64,000 nucleotides of DNA from an uncultured Pantoea sp. (GCA_913775175.1 CAJYKU010000010.1:100637-164636), one strand, 5' to 3'; shown: positions 21,133 through 35,568, numbered from the stretch's first letter. The notes: generated by a model not told the origin, from the letters alone. Translations and numbers: made by a program.

Positions 21133-22662
21133 CTACTGCTGCTGATATTGTTTGTAGAGCGCTATGCCCTGCTCCAGCGTCACTGGCTGCTGCATCGTTT
21201 CCACCAGTACTGCGGTCAGCTTGTACATGCCGGCCGAACAGACCGCTGCGATGTTCCCCTGTTGACAGTAGAACGCAATAAACTGCTGATCGTCGAGGGA
21301 GCCAAACAGATGATAATCATCCCACTCCTCCGCATGGCCCAGATACTCATAGCGCGTGCCATAGTGAGCAGTCCAGAAAAATGGCACACGATCATAGTCG
21401 ATCGCCCTGCCCAGCATGTTCAGCGCCGCTGTCCGACCCTGCTGTTGCGCCACGCGATAGTGCTCGATCCGCTGCGGGCCTTGCGCACCGGGGTAGGTTG
21501 CAATATCGCCCGCAACCCAGATATTTTCTGCAGTGCGTAGCTGGCTGTCAGTCAGCAGGCTGCCATCTTTTTGCAGTGCTAAGTCGTGTATAAACGCCGT
21601 GGCGGGCGCACTTCCGGTCGCCAGCAGCACCAGCCGGGTTGCCAGCGCCTCTCCTCCTTTCAGACGAACAGCTGTTACTGCATCACTTCCCTCCAGCGCT
21701 TCAGGCTCACCGGAGATAAAGGTCACGCCTTTATCTTCATGCAGCTTGCGAAAGTGCTGAGCAATCTCTTCGCCAAACAGTGTGACAAATGGCAGCGGCT
21801 GACGCGCCACCACAGTGACGTCCACACCCCGCGTTTTCAGAGCGCCAGCCACCTCCAGCCCAATAAAGCTGTTGCCGATAATCACCAGCTGTTGCCTGGC
21901 ATCGACCTCGTTTAGCAGTGCTTCAGCCTGGTTAAGCGAACGTAGCAGGTGGACGCCGGCCAGATCGCGGCCGGGAATATCCAGCGACTGCGGCACGCCG
22001 CCTGTTGCCAGCAGCAGTCGATCAAATTTTACATGCTGACCACTTTTCAGGATCAGCGTCTGCGCCCGCGCCTGTAGCTCTACGACATCATCCTGCAGCA
22101 GCTCAGTCTCTGCCAGTATCTCCTCTGTTAGCAGTGCAGGCACCTCATCAATCGCCATATTGCCGGCGGGTACAAACTTGCTGAGTGCAGTACGATCATA
22201 GGGTGCAGCAGCTTCCCGCTCAATGCGAATGATGCGTCCGCTAAAGCCAGCATCGCGCAGGGTCCAGATAGCCGCGCTTCCCGCCGCTCCGTTACCCAGG
22301 ATCACACAGGTTGATGATTCATCTGAATCAGCTGCTGCTGTTGCAGCAGGTTGCGGCTGCAGACTGACCAGTACTTTTCCCTGCTCAATCCGTACCGGAT
22401 AACGCTGCAGATTGGCCAGCGCCAGCGGCTCGCACATCTTTCCATCCTGCAGCTGAAAAGCGGCTTTATGCCACGGACAGACCAGTCTGCCATCGCAGAT
22501 TGCTCCCTCTGCCAGCGGTGCACCAGCGTGTGGACATTTAGCCTGAAATGCCCGCACCTCTTCACCTTCCCGAATCAGAATAATTTCGGTATCACCTACG
22601 CTGAATGGCACAGGCTGCTGCTGCGCCAGCGCATTAATATCCACGACAGATTGGTAGCTCAC
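21133..22662 (-). CDS. Rieske [2Fe-2S] / FAD-dependent pyridine nucleotide-disulfide oxidoreductase (AIFM3/Nfr-like)
   Basis: A 509-residue fusion. The N-terminal Rieske domain (1-105) has ligands C43/H45 (CPHAG) and C62/H65 (CPWHK). An acidic linker follows, then an FAD/NAD(P)H oxidoreductase: ILGNGAAGSAA near residue 141, the NAD-binding VIIGNSFIGLEVAGAL near 258, and the FAD-binding VAGDIATYP near 390. The C terminus is the AIF-type reductase domain. Such proteins pass electrons from NAD(P)H to an unknown acceptor. Start is GTG with AGGAGCAATCT before it. It stands alone, convergent with proC and on the same strand as lpxO. Confidence 0.85.
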   Translation of the reverse strand: MSYQSVVDINALAQQQPVPFSVGDTEIILIREGEEVRAFQAKCPHAGAPLAEGAICDGRLVCPWHKAAFQLQDGKMCEPLALANLQRYPVRIEQGKVLVSLQPQPAATAAADSDESSTCVILGNGAAGSAAIWTLRDAGFSGRIIRIEREAAAPYDRTALSKFVPAGNMAIDEVPALLTEEILAETELLQDDVVELQARAQTLILKSGQHVKFDRLLLATGGVPQSLDIPGRDLAGVHLLRSLNQAEALLNEVDARQQLVIIGNSFIGLEVAGALKTRGVDVTVVARQPLPFVTLFGEEIAQHFRKLHEDKGVTFISGEPEALEGSDAVTAVRLKGGEALATRLVLLATGSAPATAFIHDLALQKDGSLLTDSQLRTAENIWVAGDIATYPGAQGPQRIEHYRVAQQQGRTAALNMLGRAIDYDRVPFFWTAHYGTRYEYLGHAEEWDDYHLFGSLDDQQFIAFYCQQGNIAAVCSAGMYKLTAVLVETMQQPVTLEQGIALYKQYQQQ

Positions 22663-22811
22663 AGATTGCTCCTGTATTATTTTTAGTCAGCAGAACCACA
22701 ACGTTCTGTAAGAGGTAAGTGTGGCAAAGCGTGAGAAATTGGCGGGAAAAATCGTGCACGCGGCAGCTAACTTTATGATTATCTGCCGCTTTTAATTTCG
22801 GAACTGGCTAA

Positions 22812-23723
22812 TCAGAAAAACAGGCTGGGAACAATAATTGCAGCAAAAATTGCAGTAATCAGCCCATGTTTTACCCAGTAGTAGAGACGACGATTACGCT
22901 TTTTCAGATTCTGACCGGCATCGCGTAGCGCATAGACATATTTAAAAATTCGGTTCAGAAAGCCGGTGTGATCGTTTTCATCATTTGGCGATGCTGCTGC
23001 AGACATCAGCGATGAGCCCACCCAGCGGTTAACTGCCTGAGCCCAGCGCCATTTCATCGGACGTTCAATATCGCAGAACAGAATAATGCGCGTCTGCTCA
23101 CTCTGATTCTGCGCCCAGTGCACATAGGTTTCATCGAAGATCACCGCTTCGCCATCGCGCCAGCTGTGGCGCTGACGATCCACCTCAATAAAGCAGCGGT
23201 CATCATTGGGTGTCTGCAGGCCAAGATGGTAACGCACCGATCCGGCATAGGGATCGCGGTGCTTACCCAGATGGCTGCCCGCAGGCAACTCAGCAAACAT
23301 GGCTGCTTTTACGCCTGGGATTTTACTCACCAGCGCGGTAGTTACCGGACAGAGTTCACGTGCCGAAGGATGCGCCTCGCCATACCATTTAAGATAAAAA
23401 CGTTTCCAGCCACGCTTAAAAAAAGTATTAAAGCCCGCATCGTTGTGGCTCTTTGCCGCTTTAATATGATCCTGCAAACGAATAGCTTCATCGCGGATCA
23501 CCTGCCAGTTTTGCGTGAGCTCCTGTAGCTCAGGAAATGCCTCGGGTGAAAAGTAGGGCTGCTTACGCGGTAATGCAGAGAGGCCCGTCATAAATATATT
23601 GATGGGCGCCATAAATGTAGAGTGGTCAAAGAGTTGCCGTGAAAATTTCTGCTTTTCCACACCACGCGAGTGCGCGTAAATCACGCTGATTACAAAAATG
23701 CCAAGAATGATCGCAGCGATCAT
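22812..23723 (-). CDS. lpxO: Lipid A 2-hydroxymyristate dioxygenase LpxO
   Basis: Fe(II)/2-oxoglutarate-dependent hydroxylase of the aspartyl/asparaginyl beta-hydroxylase fold, 303 residues like Salmonella LpxO. An N-terminal membrane anchor (3-18) and a C-terminal hydrophobic segment flank the catalytic core, which has the metal-binding HxD in KHRDP near residue 157 and the distal His in ETYVHW near 203. It would hydroxylate a myristate of lipid A at the inner membrane. Single gene; I see no clear PhoP box upstream. Confidence 0.88.
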   Translation of the reverse strand: MIAAIILGIFVISVIYAHSRGVEKQKFSRQLFDHSTFMAPINIFMTGLSALPRKQPYFSPEAFPELQELTQNWQVIRDEAIRLQDHIKAAKSHNDAGFNTFFKRGWKRFYLKWYGEAHPSARELCPVTTALVSKIPGVKAAMFAELPAGSHLGKHRDPYAGSVRYHLGLQTPNDDRCFIEVDRQRHSWRDGEAVIFDETYVHWAQNQSEQTRIILFCDIERPMKWRWAQAVNRWVGSSLMSAAASPNDENDHTGFLNRIFKYVYALRDAGQNLKKRNRRLYYWVKHGLITAIFAAIIVPSLFF

Positions 23724-23866
23724 ACAACAGGTTCCTTATGTTGCACGTTGATATGTTTCGGACACAGAATAGTGACCGAAATATGAGGATAATTCCGAAT
23801 GAGAGTTTATGTAATCGAATTGTAAGTATTTAGCAATCAGTGCGCCAGCCACAGAGCGCAATCTGT

Positions 23867-23888
23867 AAAAAAGCGACCCGCAGGTCGC
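23867..23888 (-). terminator. Terminator of psiF
   Basis: GCGACC-CGCA-GGTCGC hairpin (23873-23888), followed on the minus strand by six T. It overlaps the end of the space just beyond the psiF stop. Confidence 0.85.
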
Positions 23889-23894
23889 TTAGCG

Positions 23895-24203
23895 TCAGGC
23901 ACTCTTTTTCAGGCAGTTGCTCATAAACGCTTTACGGCTATCGCCGCTCAGGTTCTTTTCGCCAGCCGCACTGTTGCAGCTTTTCATCTTCAGCTGCTGT
24001 GGTGTCATATTGCCGGTTTTGCTCTCTTTTTTCAGGCAGTCGCTCATAAAGGTTTTGCGCGCATCGCCTTTAAGATTTTGTGTACCCGCGAGCTGGTTAC
24101 AGTGTGCCATTTTTGCCTGCTGAGGCGTTTTTTCGGCGGCCGTGGCGCTACCGGCAGCCAATAGCAACGTGGCGCTGATAACAATCAGTAGAGAGGATTT
24201 CAT
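23895..24203 (-). CDS. psiF: Phosphate starvation-inducible protein PsiF
   Basis: A small periplasmic protein, 102 residues. The signal peptide ends ATAAE; the mature part holds two PsiF repeats (TPQQAKMAHCNQLAG and TPQQLKMKSCNSAAG), each with Cys-containing LSGDxRKxFMSxCLKK. Function is unknown. In E. coli it follows phoA and precedes proC in the same region; phoA itself is absent here. I found no Pho box directly upstream. Confidence 0.93.
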   Translation of the reverse strand: MKSSLLIVISATLLLAAGSATAAEKTPQQAKMAHCNQLAGTQNLKGDARKTFMSDCLKKESKTGNMTPQQLKMKSCNSAAGEKNLSGDSRKAFMSNCLKKSA

Positions 24204-24275
24204 TGCCAGAATCTCCGTGTAAGGGTTGCTTTGATAGCCTGGCACGGAATACGCCAGCGAGCGAAAATTGCCACG

Positions 24276-24530
24276 CTAACAACGAGGATGTTTGAGCAAC
24301 CTCTCAATATAGTTGCGCAGCCGCTCAGCATCGTCATGGTGCGCCAGCGGTGCAGCAGACGAGAGAGCATTTTCAATTGCACTGGCGATCTCATTACGCT
24401 GCGAGAGTTCCAGTTGTCGCAATAGCGCAGTCAGCACAATTTCCAGCGCCTCTACCTGAATGACCAGATCTTTTGACGCCTCTTCTTTTTCTGCCAGTTT
24501 AACCAGGAGTTCAGCTATCAGGTTTTTCAT
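24276..24530 (-). CDS. iraP: Anti-adaptor protein IraP (RpoS stabiliser)
   Basis: An 84-residue coiled-coil protein. MKNLIAELLVKLAEKEEAS and QVEALEIV match E. coli IraP closely, as does the C-terminal LLKHP. IraP binds RssB and blocks RpoS degradation during phosphate starvation. Its place beside psiF agrees with the E. coli iraP-phoA-psiF order. Divergent from lacZ. Confidence 0.92.
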   Translation of the reverse strand: MKNLIAELLVKLAEKEEASKDLVIQVEALEIVLTALLRQLELSQRNEIASAIENALSSAAPLAHHDDAERLRNYIERLLKHPRC

Positions 24531-24671
24531 GCAGTGAACCCGAAAAGGGAAGGTGTGCTGACGTTAACATTTAGCAGAAGAACAGAACAAGTGATTTTCC
24601 TGCATTCAGCGAATAAAAAGGCAACAAAAAAGCGTAACAATTCAATGTGTAAAAGCGAAACGTTTTGCTGA

Positions 24672-24687
24672 TGTGTCGCACCTCACA
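24672..24687 (+). promoter_or_regulatory. CRP-type site upstream of lacZ
   Basis: TGTGT-N6-TCACA, one mismatch from the CRP consensus TGTGA-N6-TCACA. It lies about 47 nt upstream of a TTTACA -35-like element (24726-24731) identical to that of E. coli lac. Confidence 0.55.
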
Positions 24688-24748
24688 TTGCCAACATTTT
24701 CTGCACCAGCTTAGCTTCCCCCCCCTTTACAGTTGATGAATTTTGCAT

Positions 24749-27876
<3,128 letters not shown>

Positions 27877-27989
27877 AAAAATATGACTAAACGTTACTGA
27901 CAAGCCACTGCCGCGCATCTATGTTTAAAAAGCAACCAGATGCGCAGCCATCCTCTGCGACGATGCTGATACGCTCAGGTTTCACTTCT

Positions 27990-28010
27990 GCCGCCTGCAG
28001 ACCAGGCGGC
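27990..28010 (+). terminator. Possible lacZ terminator hairpin
   Basis: A perfect GCCGCCTG/CAGGCGGC stem with a 5-nt loop, but without a T-run. It also lies only 20 nt before the SD of the next gene, so it could instead affect that transcript. Confidence 0.35.
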
Positions 28011-28039
28011 ATGCTGTGTTGTCTCTGTGGAGGTTAGCT

Positions 28040-28291
28040 ATGAGAACCTATCCTGACAGCGCCAGTCGCGCGATCACTGACTATTTCAATACGCCTGCCT
28101 GGCATCTGCCGCATGAAAGCGACCTGCTGGCAGCTATCATGCGTGAGCTGATGGAAGATGGTCAGCCCGCCACCAGCAAAGCAGTAGTGGCGCGGGTCAT
28201 TGAGAAGCTCGAATTTGAGGGTGACGAAAAGCGACTACAGAGTTATCGGGCGCTGCTCACACAGTTGCTGGGCAATGATTCACCCGTCTGA
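28040..28291 (+). CDS. YcgZ/YmgB(AriR)-like small regulatory protein
   Basis: An 83-residue cytoplasmic protein. SASRAITDYFNTP followed by LLAAIMRELMEDGQ and VIEKLEFEGDEKRLQSYRALLTQLL follows the pattern of E. coli YcgZ and AriR, connector proteins linked to the Rcs system and biofilm. The start is the ATG with a strong GGAGG 6 nt upstream. Assignment rests on sequence pattern; the exact family member is uncertain. Confidence 0.65.
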   Translation: MRTYPDSASRAITDYFNTPAWHLPHESDLLAAIMRELMEDGQPATSKAVVARVIEKLEFEGDEKRLQSYRALLTQLLGNDSPV

Positions 28292-28303
28292 CAATCCGGC
28301 GGC

Positions 28304-28618
28304 TTACTGCGTTGCGCGCAGATGATCGGCTTCACTGACAACAGCTCTGCCACTTGCACGATGATAGAGGCAGAGCTCGCGCCCGATGCGATTTTTCATC
28401 TGCTTTTGCGGATAACGCCCTTCGAGCAGCAGCGCATCAAAACCAGTGCTGTCATCAAAGAGTACTGGTTTACCCACTATTTTCGTCTGCGCCAGCGTGC
28501 TGGCCAGCAGGCAGGCACGCTGGCGCTGCATCTCATTTTGCTGCCAGGCTGCGGCATCAGAGGCGTGAACCAGTGGCGCAGAGAGAGCAAATAGCACACA
28601 ACTCAACAGCTTTTTCAT
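28304..28618 (-). CDS. Small exported protein of unknown function
   Basis: A 104-residue protein I do not recognise. A clear signal peptide (MKKLLSCVLFALSAPLVHA) is followed by a basic, Gln-rich mature part with two cysteines (near residues 36 and 83). There are two adjacent ATGs; the second is chosen because it is 5 nt after AGGAG. It ends 12 nt from the end of the convergent YcgZ-like gene. A periplasmic location is inferred. Confidence 0.6.
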   Translation of the reverse strand: MKKLLSCVLFALSAPLVHASDAAAWQQNEMQRQRACLLASTLAQTKIVGKPVLFDDSTGFDALLLEGRYPQKQMKNRIGRELCLYHRASGRAVVSEADHLRATQ

Positions 28619-28649
28619 CATCACTCCTCGATCTGACAGCGCGGCGAGT

Positions 28650-28674
28650 AAAAAAATTCCCGCCGCAGCGGGAA
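28650..28674 (-). terminator. Terminator of the I78-type lipoprotein gene
   Basis: TTCCCGC-CGCA-GCGGGAA hairpin (28657-28674), followed by seven T on the minus strand. It lies about 110 nt downstream of the gene at 28783-29082 and just upstream of the start of the gene at 28304-28618. Confidence 0.75.
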
Positions 28675-28782
28675 GAAACAAGACGAGCATTGCATATCTT
28701 TGTGACGATAATCTCTCTGTTTGCCAGAGTATCTTCGCCGCACGGCATGACAGCCTGATGACAATACAATGCGCTTTTTGTA

Positions 28783-29082
28783 TCAGCCGCAATAAACGCG
28801 GGCGATGTTGCCCTCTTTATCGCCCATAAAATTCAGACGATGCAGATTAAAGTCCATCGTAACCGCACCATTCCACGGAATAGCCCGTACTTTGCTGGTA
28901 AATTGCTGACTGCTGAGTGCACTCAGCGGCTGACCAACAAAATGCTGGTATTGCGATGCACCACACTGATCGGTTTCCGGATCGACACTGGCCGCAGCCT
29001 GGGCGCTCTTTTTATCGCCCATCTGACAGGCACTCAATGCCATAATCGCGGTAAGCAGCAGCGCTTTTCCATAATAGGTCAC
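28783..29082 (-). CDS. Lipoprotein with peptidase-inhibitor I78-type domain
   Basis: A 99-residue protein. A signal peptide ends in a lipobox (ALSAC, Cys near 19). The mature part has DQCGASQYQHFVGQPLSAL and ends in NIARVYCG, with Cys residues near 40 and 98, the pattern of Inhibitor I78 (serine peptidase inhibitor) proteins. The best start is a GTG with AGGAGGAG 5 nt upstream; in-frame starts further upstream would destroy the signal peptide. It may protect the envelope from serine proteases; this is inferred from family only. Confidence 0.65.
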   Translation of the reverse strand: MTYYGKALLLTAIMALSACQMGDKKSAQAAASVDPETDQCGASQYQHFVGQPLSALSSQQFTSKVRAIPWNGAVTMDFNLHRLNFMGDKEGNIARVYCG

Positions 29083-29389
29083 AACTATCTCCTCCTGGAT
29101 AACGTTAATAATCTCGCTTCTGAGAGTAGCAAACCCCTCTGCCCGTGCGAAATAGCCTGTTGTGTAAAGCTGCGTCTTTCTGCCAGAAATGCGCCATATT
29201 GCCAACATCTCTGAGATTGTTCGCAACTGATAAACAAAAAATGCAACCGGGCGCTGAGCAATTACCCTGTCGCGCCGCTCCCCGGCTTTTTCTGCAAATC
29301 CCGCGCAGCACTGAAATGTGCAGGCGTGTAACTCGACAGCATCTGGTGTCATTGCTACTATGCCTGCTCCTCTGCCCGCTGAGTCGCCT
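29083..29389. other. Divergent intergenic region
   Basis: About 300 nt between the divergent I78-type lipoprotein and CPBP genes. I see no gene; it should carry the two promoters. Alternative upstream ATGs for the CPBP gene (29318, 29360) fall inside it. Confidence 0.4.
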
Positions 29390-30037
29390 ATGGATACCCA
29401 ATCCGATAAAGTCACCCTAACCCTGTTCTATGCGGGCTGCTTTATTATCTATTATCTTGTGACGATGCTGATTACGCTTTTTCCCAACTATGGCACGTTA
29501 CGCAGTAATGGCCTGCTGGTGCCGGTGCTCTGCCTGTTTGAGTTTGCGGTGATCTATCCGCTCTATCGTTTTTACTGCCAGCGGCGTAACGATATTCCGC
29601 TGGGAACACTGCGCCCGATGCAGACGCTGCTGTTTATTGGCGCACTGTTTCTGTTGATGGTTGCGCAGACTCAGTTTCTGCAGCCGGAAGGATGGCTGAT
29701 CGAACAGAGCCAGCAGGGGCGTAATTCCATGCTGATCCTGCTGCTGACCGCAGTACTGCTGGCACCCGTGTTTGAGGAGGTGCTGTTTCGCGGTTTTTTA
29801 CTGCAGGCGTTCCTGCTGTGGGCACCCCGCAGCCGCTTTGCCTGTATGCTGCTGACCTCGCTGCTCTTTGCCGCTCTGCATACACAGTATGTACACTGGG
29901 AAACACTGGTCGCCCTGACACTCTTTTCGCTGCTGCTCTGCTATGCGCGTCTGCGCAGCAATAATCTGGCGCTGCCGATCTTTCTGCATACGCTAAATAA
30001 TCTGATTGCCATTCTGCCTGCCTGGTTCTTTGCCTGA
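29390..30037 (+). CDS. CPBP family intramembrane metalloprotease
   Basis: A 215-residue protein with about six hydrophobic segments. The family's three motifs are present: FEEVLFRGF (EExxxR) near residue 128, FAALH (FxxxH) near 160 and HTLNN (HxxxN) near 200. Members cleave membrane substrates or act in self-immunity; the substrate here is unknown. The start MDTQSDK is chosen since residues before it are not membrane-like, but the SD there is weak and an ATG at 29360 or 29318 is possible. Confidence 0.8.
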   Translation: MDTQSDKVTLTLFYAGCFIIYYLVTMLITLFPNYGTLRSNGLLVPVLCLFEFAVIYPLYRFYCQRRNDIPLGTLRPMQTLLFIGALFLLMVAQTQFLQPEGWLIEQSQQGRNSMLILLLTAVLLAPVFEEVLFRGFLLQAFLLWAPRSRFACMLLTSLLFAALHTQYVHWETLVALTLFSLLLCYARLRSNNLALPIFLHTLNNLIAILPAWFFA

Positions 30038-30127
30038 CCGGCTTCACTCTTTGCCACTCCTGCTGCCTGCCAGATAAATTTTTCAGGTAATATAGTGTTG
30101 ATAAACTGAGAAGCGATGGACGGTCAG

Positions 30128-32592
<2,465 letters not shown>

Positions 32593-32913
32593 TTACTGTT
32601 GGGTCGCCAGCTCACGACGTAACTGGATGATCTCTTCTGCCAGTTCGCGGCAGAGCATGGCATTCATCAGATGATCCTGCGCATGTACCATAATCAGATT
32701 GACCGGGATTTTGCCGCAGCCCTCATCGGCACCGATAAGTTCGGTCTGAATCTTGTGAGCCGTTCTGGCAGCCTCAGTCGCGGCGGTAAGCAATAAGTCT
32801 GCTTCACTCCACGCCTGGTTGCGTGCTGCACGCAACGCCTGCATCGCGCATGACCGCGCCTCTCCCGCATGAATAATCAGTTCCATTACGGTGGTTTCAT
32901 CCATCTCCATCAT
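32593..32913 (-). CDS. PTS lactose/cellobiose-type IIA component
   Basis: A 106-residue EIIA of the Lac family. The helical three-strand bundle sequence with EARSCAMQALRAAR and the phosphorylation motif NLIMVHAQDHLMNAM (active His near residue 77) is diagnostic. It passes the phosphoryl group from HPr to IIB. Its start overlaps the IIC stop by 4 nt (ATGA), and the glucosidase follows 9 nt later. Confidence 0.92.
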   Translation of the reverse strand: MMEMDETTVMELIIHAGEARSCAMQALRAARNQAWSEADLLLTAATEAARTAHKIQTELIGADEGCGKIPVNLIMVHAQDHLMNAMLCRELAEEIIQLRRELATQQ

Positions 32914-34229
32914 GACTCCTTAGCCAGTTGGGCAGCGGCAGCCAGCTGCTCCTGCTCCTGCAGTAGCAATTGACGCTCATACATTTTAAAGAAGGGGTAG
33001 TAAATCAGGGTGGCAATGGCGACCAGCACGGCAATCAGCACAATAACGCGCCAGTCCCAGCCAGTAGACCAGGCCGCGCCAATCGGTGCTGGTGTGGTCC
33101 AGGGTGCCAGTGAGATCACATGACTGATAAAGTGGGTTTTGGTTGCCGTCCAGGCAATCGTTGCATTCACCAGGGGTGCCAGCAGAAACGGAATAAACAG
33201 AATCGGATTCATCACTACCGGCGAGCCGAAAATCACTGGCTCATTAATGTTAAACATACTCGGTACAACGCTTAACTTGCCGATAGAGCGCAGATGCGCC
33301 GACTGGCTACGCAGATAGAGCAGCACCAGCCCCATCGTTGAGCCAGACCCGCCAATCACAATAAAGAACTGCCAGAAAGGTTCGATGAAAATGTGGCTGA
33401 CAGGCTCTCCTGCATTGAGCGCCTGCTGATTCAGCCCCAGATTAGTCAACCAGAAGGCCTGAAGGATCCCCCCCACAATTACTGCGCCATGGATGCCAGC
33501 AAACCACAGCATATGGCAGAGCAGCACCGCAATCAGCACAGCAGGCAGCGAATCTGAGGCAGAGATAACTGGCGAGAAAATAGCCATAATGGCCTGCGGC
33601 AGCAGCATACCGAACTGCGCCTGTACCCAGAGGCTAAGCGGAAACAGGGTGAGAAAGATCGCTATAATCGGGATCAGCAGATCAAATGATTGACGGATTT
33701 TGGGAGGAACCTGCTCCGGAAGTTTAAAACCGATATGATGTTTCTGCAGAAAGTGCATCAGTTCTGTGGCAAACAGTGCCACCAGAATAGCGGTAAAGAT
33801 CCCCTCCCCGCCCAGTGACACCACCGGCAGCATCTTATCGCTCTGCGGAGCGGCCACAACCAGAAATGCCATCAGCGACAGGCTGGCTGCCATAAGGCCG
33901 TTCATCTTATAGCTGTTGGCCAGGTTATAGGCAATGGCGCTGGTGATGTAGAGCGCCATAATTCCCATGGTCATGTTATAGGGCATCATGATTTGTGCTT
34001 CATGCGCTTTCACCATGCCCAGCCACCACTGCGCAAAGGCCCAGGAGCTATCCGCTGAGAAAGGCGGATGAGCAAACAACAGCATAAAAGAACCGACAAT
34101 CAAAAACGGCATTGAGGCGATAAACCCATCACGGATAGCAATAACGTGACGCTGACTGGAGAGACGACCGGCAAACGGACTGATACGATTTTCAATCACG
34201 CCAAATAATGATTCGCTGATGCTGCTCAT
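32910..34229 (-). CDS. PTS lactose/cellobiose-type IIC permease
   Basis: A 439-residue membrane component with about 10 hydrophobic segments, in the CelB/ChbC family (RDGFIASMPFLIVGSFMLLF; LSVVPSMFNINEPVIFGSPVVMNP is the conserved sugar-binding region). The start MSSISESLF is chosen over an ATG nine codons upstream since it has AAGGAG 9 nt before it. It forms one transporter with the IIB and IIA genes; substrate is probably a beta-glucoside such as cellobiose or arbutin/salicin. Confidence 0.92.
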   Translation of the reverse strand: MSSISESLFGVIENRISPFAGRLSSQRHVIAIRDGFIASMPFLIVGSFMLLFAHPPFSADSSWAFAQWWLGMVKAHEAQIMMPYNMTMGIMALYITSAIAYNLANSYKMNGLMAASLSLMAFLVVAAPQSDKMLPVVSLGGEGIFTAILVALFATELMHFLQKHHIGFKLPEQVPPKIRQSFDLLIPIIAIFLTLFPLSLWVQAQFGMLLPQAIMAIFSPVISASDSLPAVLIAVLLCHMLWFAGIHGAVIVGGILQAFWLTNLGLNQQALNAGEPVSHIFIEPFWQFFIVIGGSGSTMGLVLLYLRSQSAHLRSIGKLSVVPSMFNINEPVIFGSPVVMNPILFIPFLLAPLVNATIAWTATKTHFISHVISLAPWTTPAPIGAAWSTGWDWRVIVLIAVLVAIATLIYYPFFKMYERQLLLQEQEQLAAAAQLAKES

Positions 34230-34315
34230 GGACTGACTCCTTGCAACAGACAACAAGTAAATTCACCTGCACATCTGCTATGCAGGCGGGAAATTTATTT
34301 TTACTGGCGGGGATT

Positions 34316-34624
34316 TCAGGTACGGATAAGTTTCAATGAGTCTGCTAATATTTTTTCGCCATTCATCATGCCGTAATCCATACTATTTATCACGGCAATA
34401 GGTTTATTCAACTGTTGAGCAACCGGAGCAAAATCAGCAAGCTTATATTTAATCTGCGGCCCCAGAAGACAGCAATCAACACCCTGAATTTCTTCATTAA
34501 ATTCTTCAATGCCAACTGCTTTTATTTCAACATCTATACCCTGAACTTTTGCTGCTTTTTCCATTTTCTGTACCACCATACTGGTAGACATTCCGGCGGC
34601 ACAGCAGAGTAAAATTTTTGGCAT
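34316..34624 (-). CDS. PTS lactose/cellobiose-type IIB component
   Basis: A 102-residue IIB with the active Cys in the N-terminal loop ILLCCAAGMSTSM, as in ChbB. An ATG 23 codons upstream is in frame but the chosen one has AGGAAG and fits the family length. First gene of the operon IIB-IIC-IIA-glucosidase; an 86-nt gap separates it from IIC. An AscG-like operator is about 55 nt upstream. Confidence 0.92.
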   Translation of the reverse strand: MPKILLCCAAGMSTSMVVQKMEKAAKVQGIDVEIKAVGIEEFNEEIQGVDCCLLGPQIKYKLADFAPVAQQLNKPIAVINSMDYGMMNGEKILADSLKLIRT

Positions 34625-34678
34625 GATCGCTTCCTGTGTATGGGTTTTAATTAACGAATACACAGAGCGAAGATTTTC

Positions 34679-34692
34679 TGCAACCGGTTTCA
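34679..34692 (-). promoter_or_regulatory. AscG-type operator
   Basis: TGCAACCGGTTTCA (plus strand) matches the E. coli AscG operator TGAAACCGGTTTCA at 13 of 14 positions and is a near-perfect palindrome. It lies upstream of the PTS IIB gene, and an AscG-type repressor is encoded at the other end of the operon. Confidence 0.75.
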
Positions 34693-34882
34693 TATCGGGA
34701 TGAAGAAAGTGTGAGAAATATCAAAACTCAGCAGCAGTAAAATAAACGGCAGGAAAATAGTTAAGCAGGGTTATTATATAAATGCAGGCTGTTTTGCGGT
34801 ATAAATTCTCTGCCAGCAGAGAACAGGACATACAGAGATCAACTCTGCAGTCCTGGTTAGAGCGTAATCACCGCGACAGCTG

Positions 34883-35065
34883 TCAGGAGAGGGCAGACTC
34901 TTTCTGCTTATCTGTCTCGAAGTGATGTTTAAACTGCTCATAAATAGAGATCATATTAGAGGCATCGCCATGCAGCGGGCTCAGTTTACCTGCACGTACC
35001 AGCTCAATAACCAGCTGCAGTGCTGCCTGTTTTGGACTACTGGCTGGGTGGGCAATTTCAGACAT
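34883..35065 (-). CDS. Small protein of unknown function
   Basis: A 60-residue, mostly helical acidic protein I do not recognise. It has Ala/Leu-rich helix KQAALQLVIELVRAGKL and a C-terminal EQFKHHFETDK. No signal or membrane segment. The start ATG has GTGAGAA upstream; another ATG 11 codons earlier is possible. It stands alone between the PTS operon and a divergent small gene. Conservation is needed to prove it is real, though the codon use looks coding. Confidence 0.5.
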   Translation of the reverse strand: MSEIAHPASSPKQAALQLVIELVRAGKLSPLHGDASNMISIYEQFKHHFETDKQKESALS

Positions 35066-35288
35066 GTTGTTCTCACTTACTAAAAGGGTCAACTGCACAG
35101 TTTAGCCCAGATTGAGCCCTGTTTGGATGGAGAGTAAACCTGCCTGCGAGCGTTTGGGCAAAAAAGCCGCTTGTGCTGTTTCGTGACCTGTTTATTGACC
35201 TGTAAGTCAATTGTCTATACTGATGCATAAAAGGAACACACAGTTACCTGTCCCGTATCTGCGCAAAGGTGTTGAAAGGAGCCTGATC

Positions 35289-35459
35289 ATGCTGATTGGT
35301 TTTGTTTTATTAGTAAGTGCCTGTGGGCATGATGCCTGCGATGCACTGCCGGTATCTGAGCGTATTTATCCGACAAAAACGGCTTGCGAGCAGATGGCTA
35401 ATCGTATTCATAAAGTGCGGCCTAATGTGGTTCTGCTCTGTGGCGAAGTGCATCGCTAA
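35289..35459 (+). CDS. Small envelope protein (YebW-like)
   Basis: A 56-residue protein with an N-terminal hydrophobic stretch MLIGFVLLVSACGHDAC and two further cysteines. VSAC could act as a lipobox, but the hydrophobic segment is short and has no positive charge. It recalls E. coli YebW in size and layout; function unknown. A strong SD (AAAGGAG) 8 nt before ATG supports the start. Resemblance is tentative. Confidence 0.55.
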   Translation: MLIGFVLLVSACGHDACDALPVSERIYPTKTACEQMANRIHKVRPNVVLLCGEVHR

Positions 35460-35568
35460 ATCATTAATGCCATCATTAATCTGTACGTTTTTTAACCCAA
35501 ACCATTGCAAGCAGCAGCATTAAGGTTCAAAATAGAGGTTGTTTCGCGTTAGCATCGTAGTGAATCCC

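Noticed and set aside
23724..23866. PhoP box upstream of lpxO
   Set aside because: A single TTTAT-type word is present but no direct repeat with 5-nt spacing.
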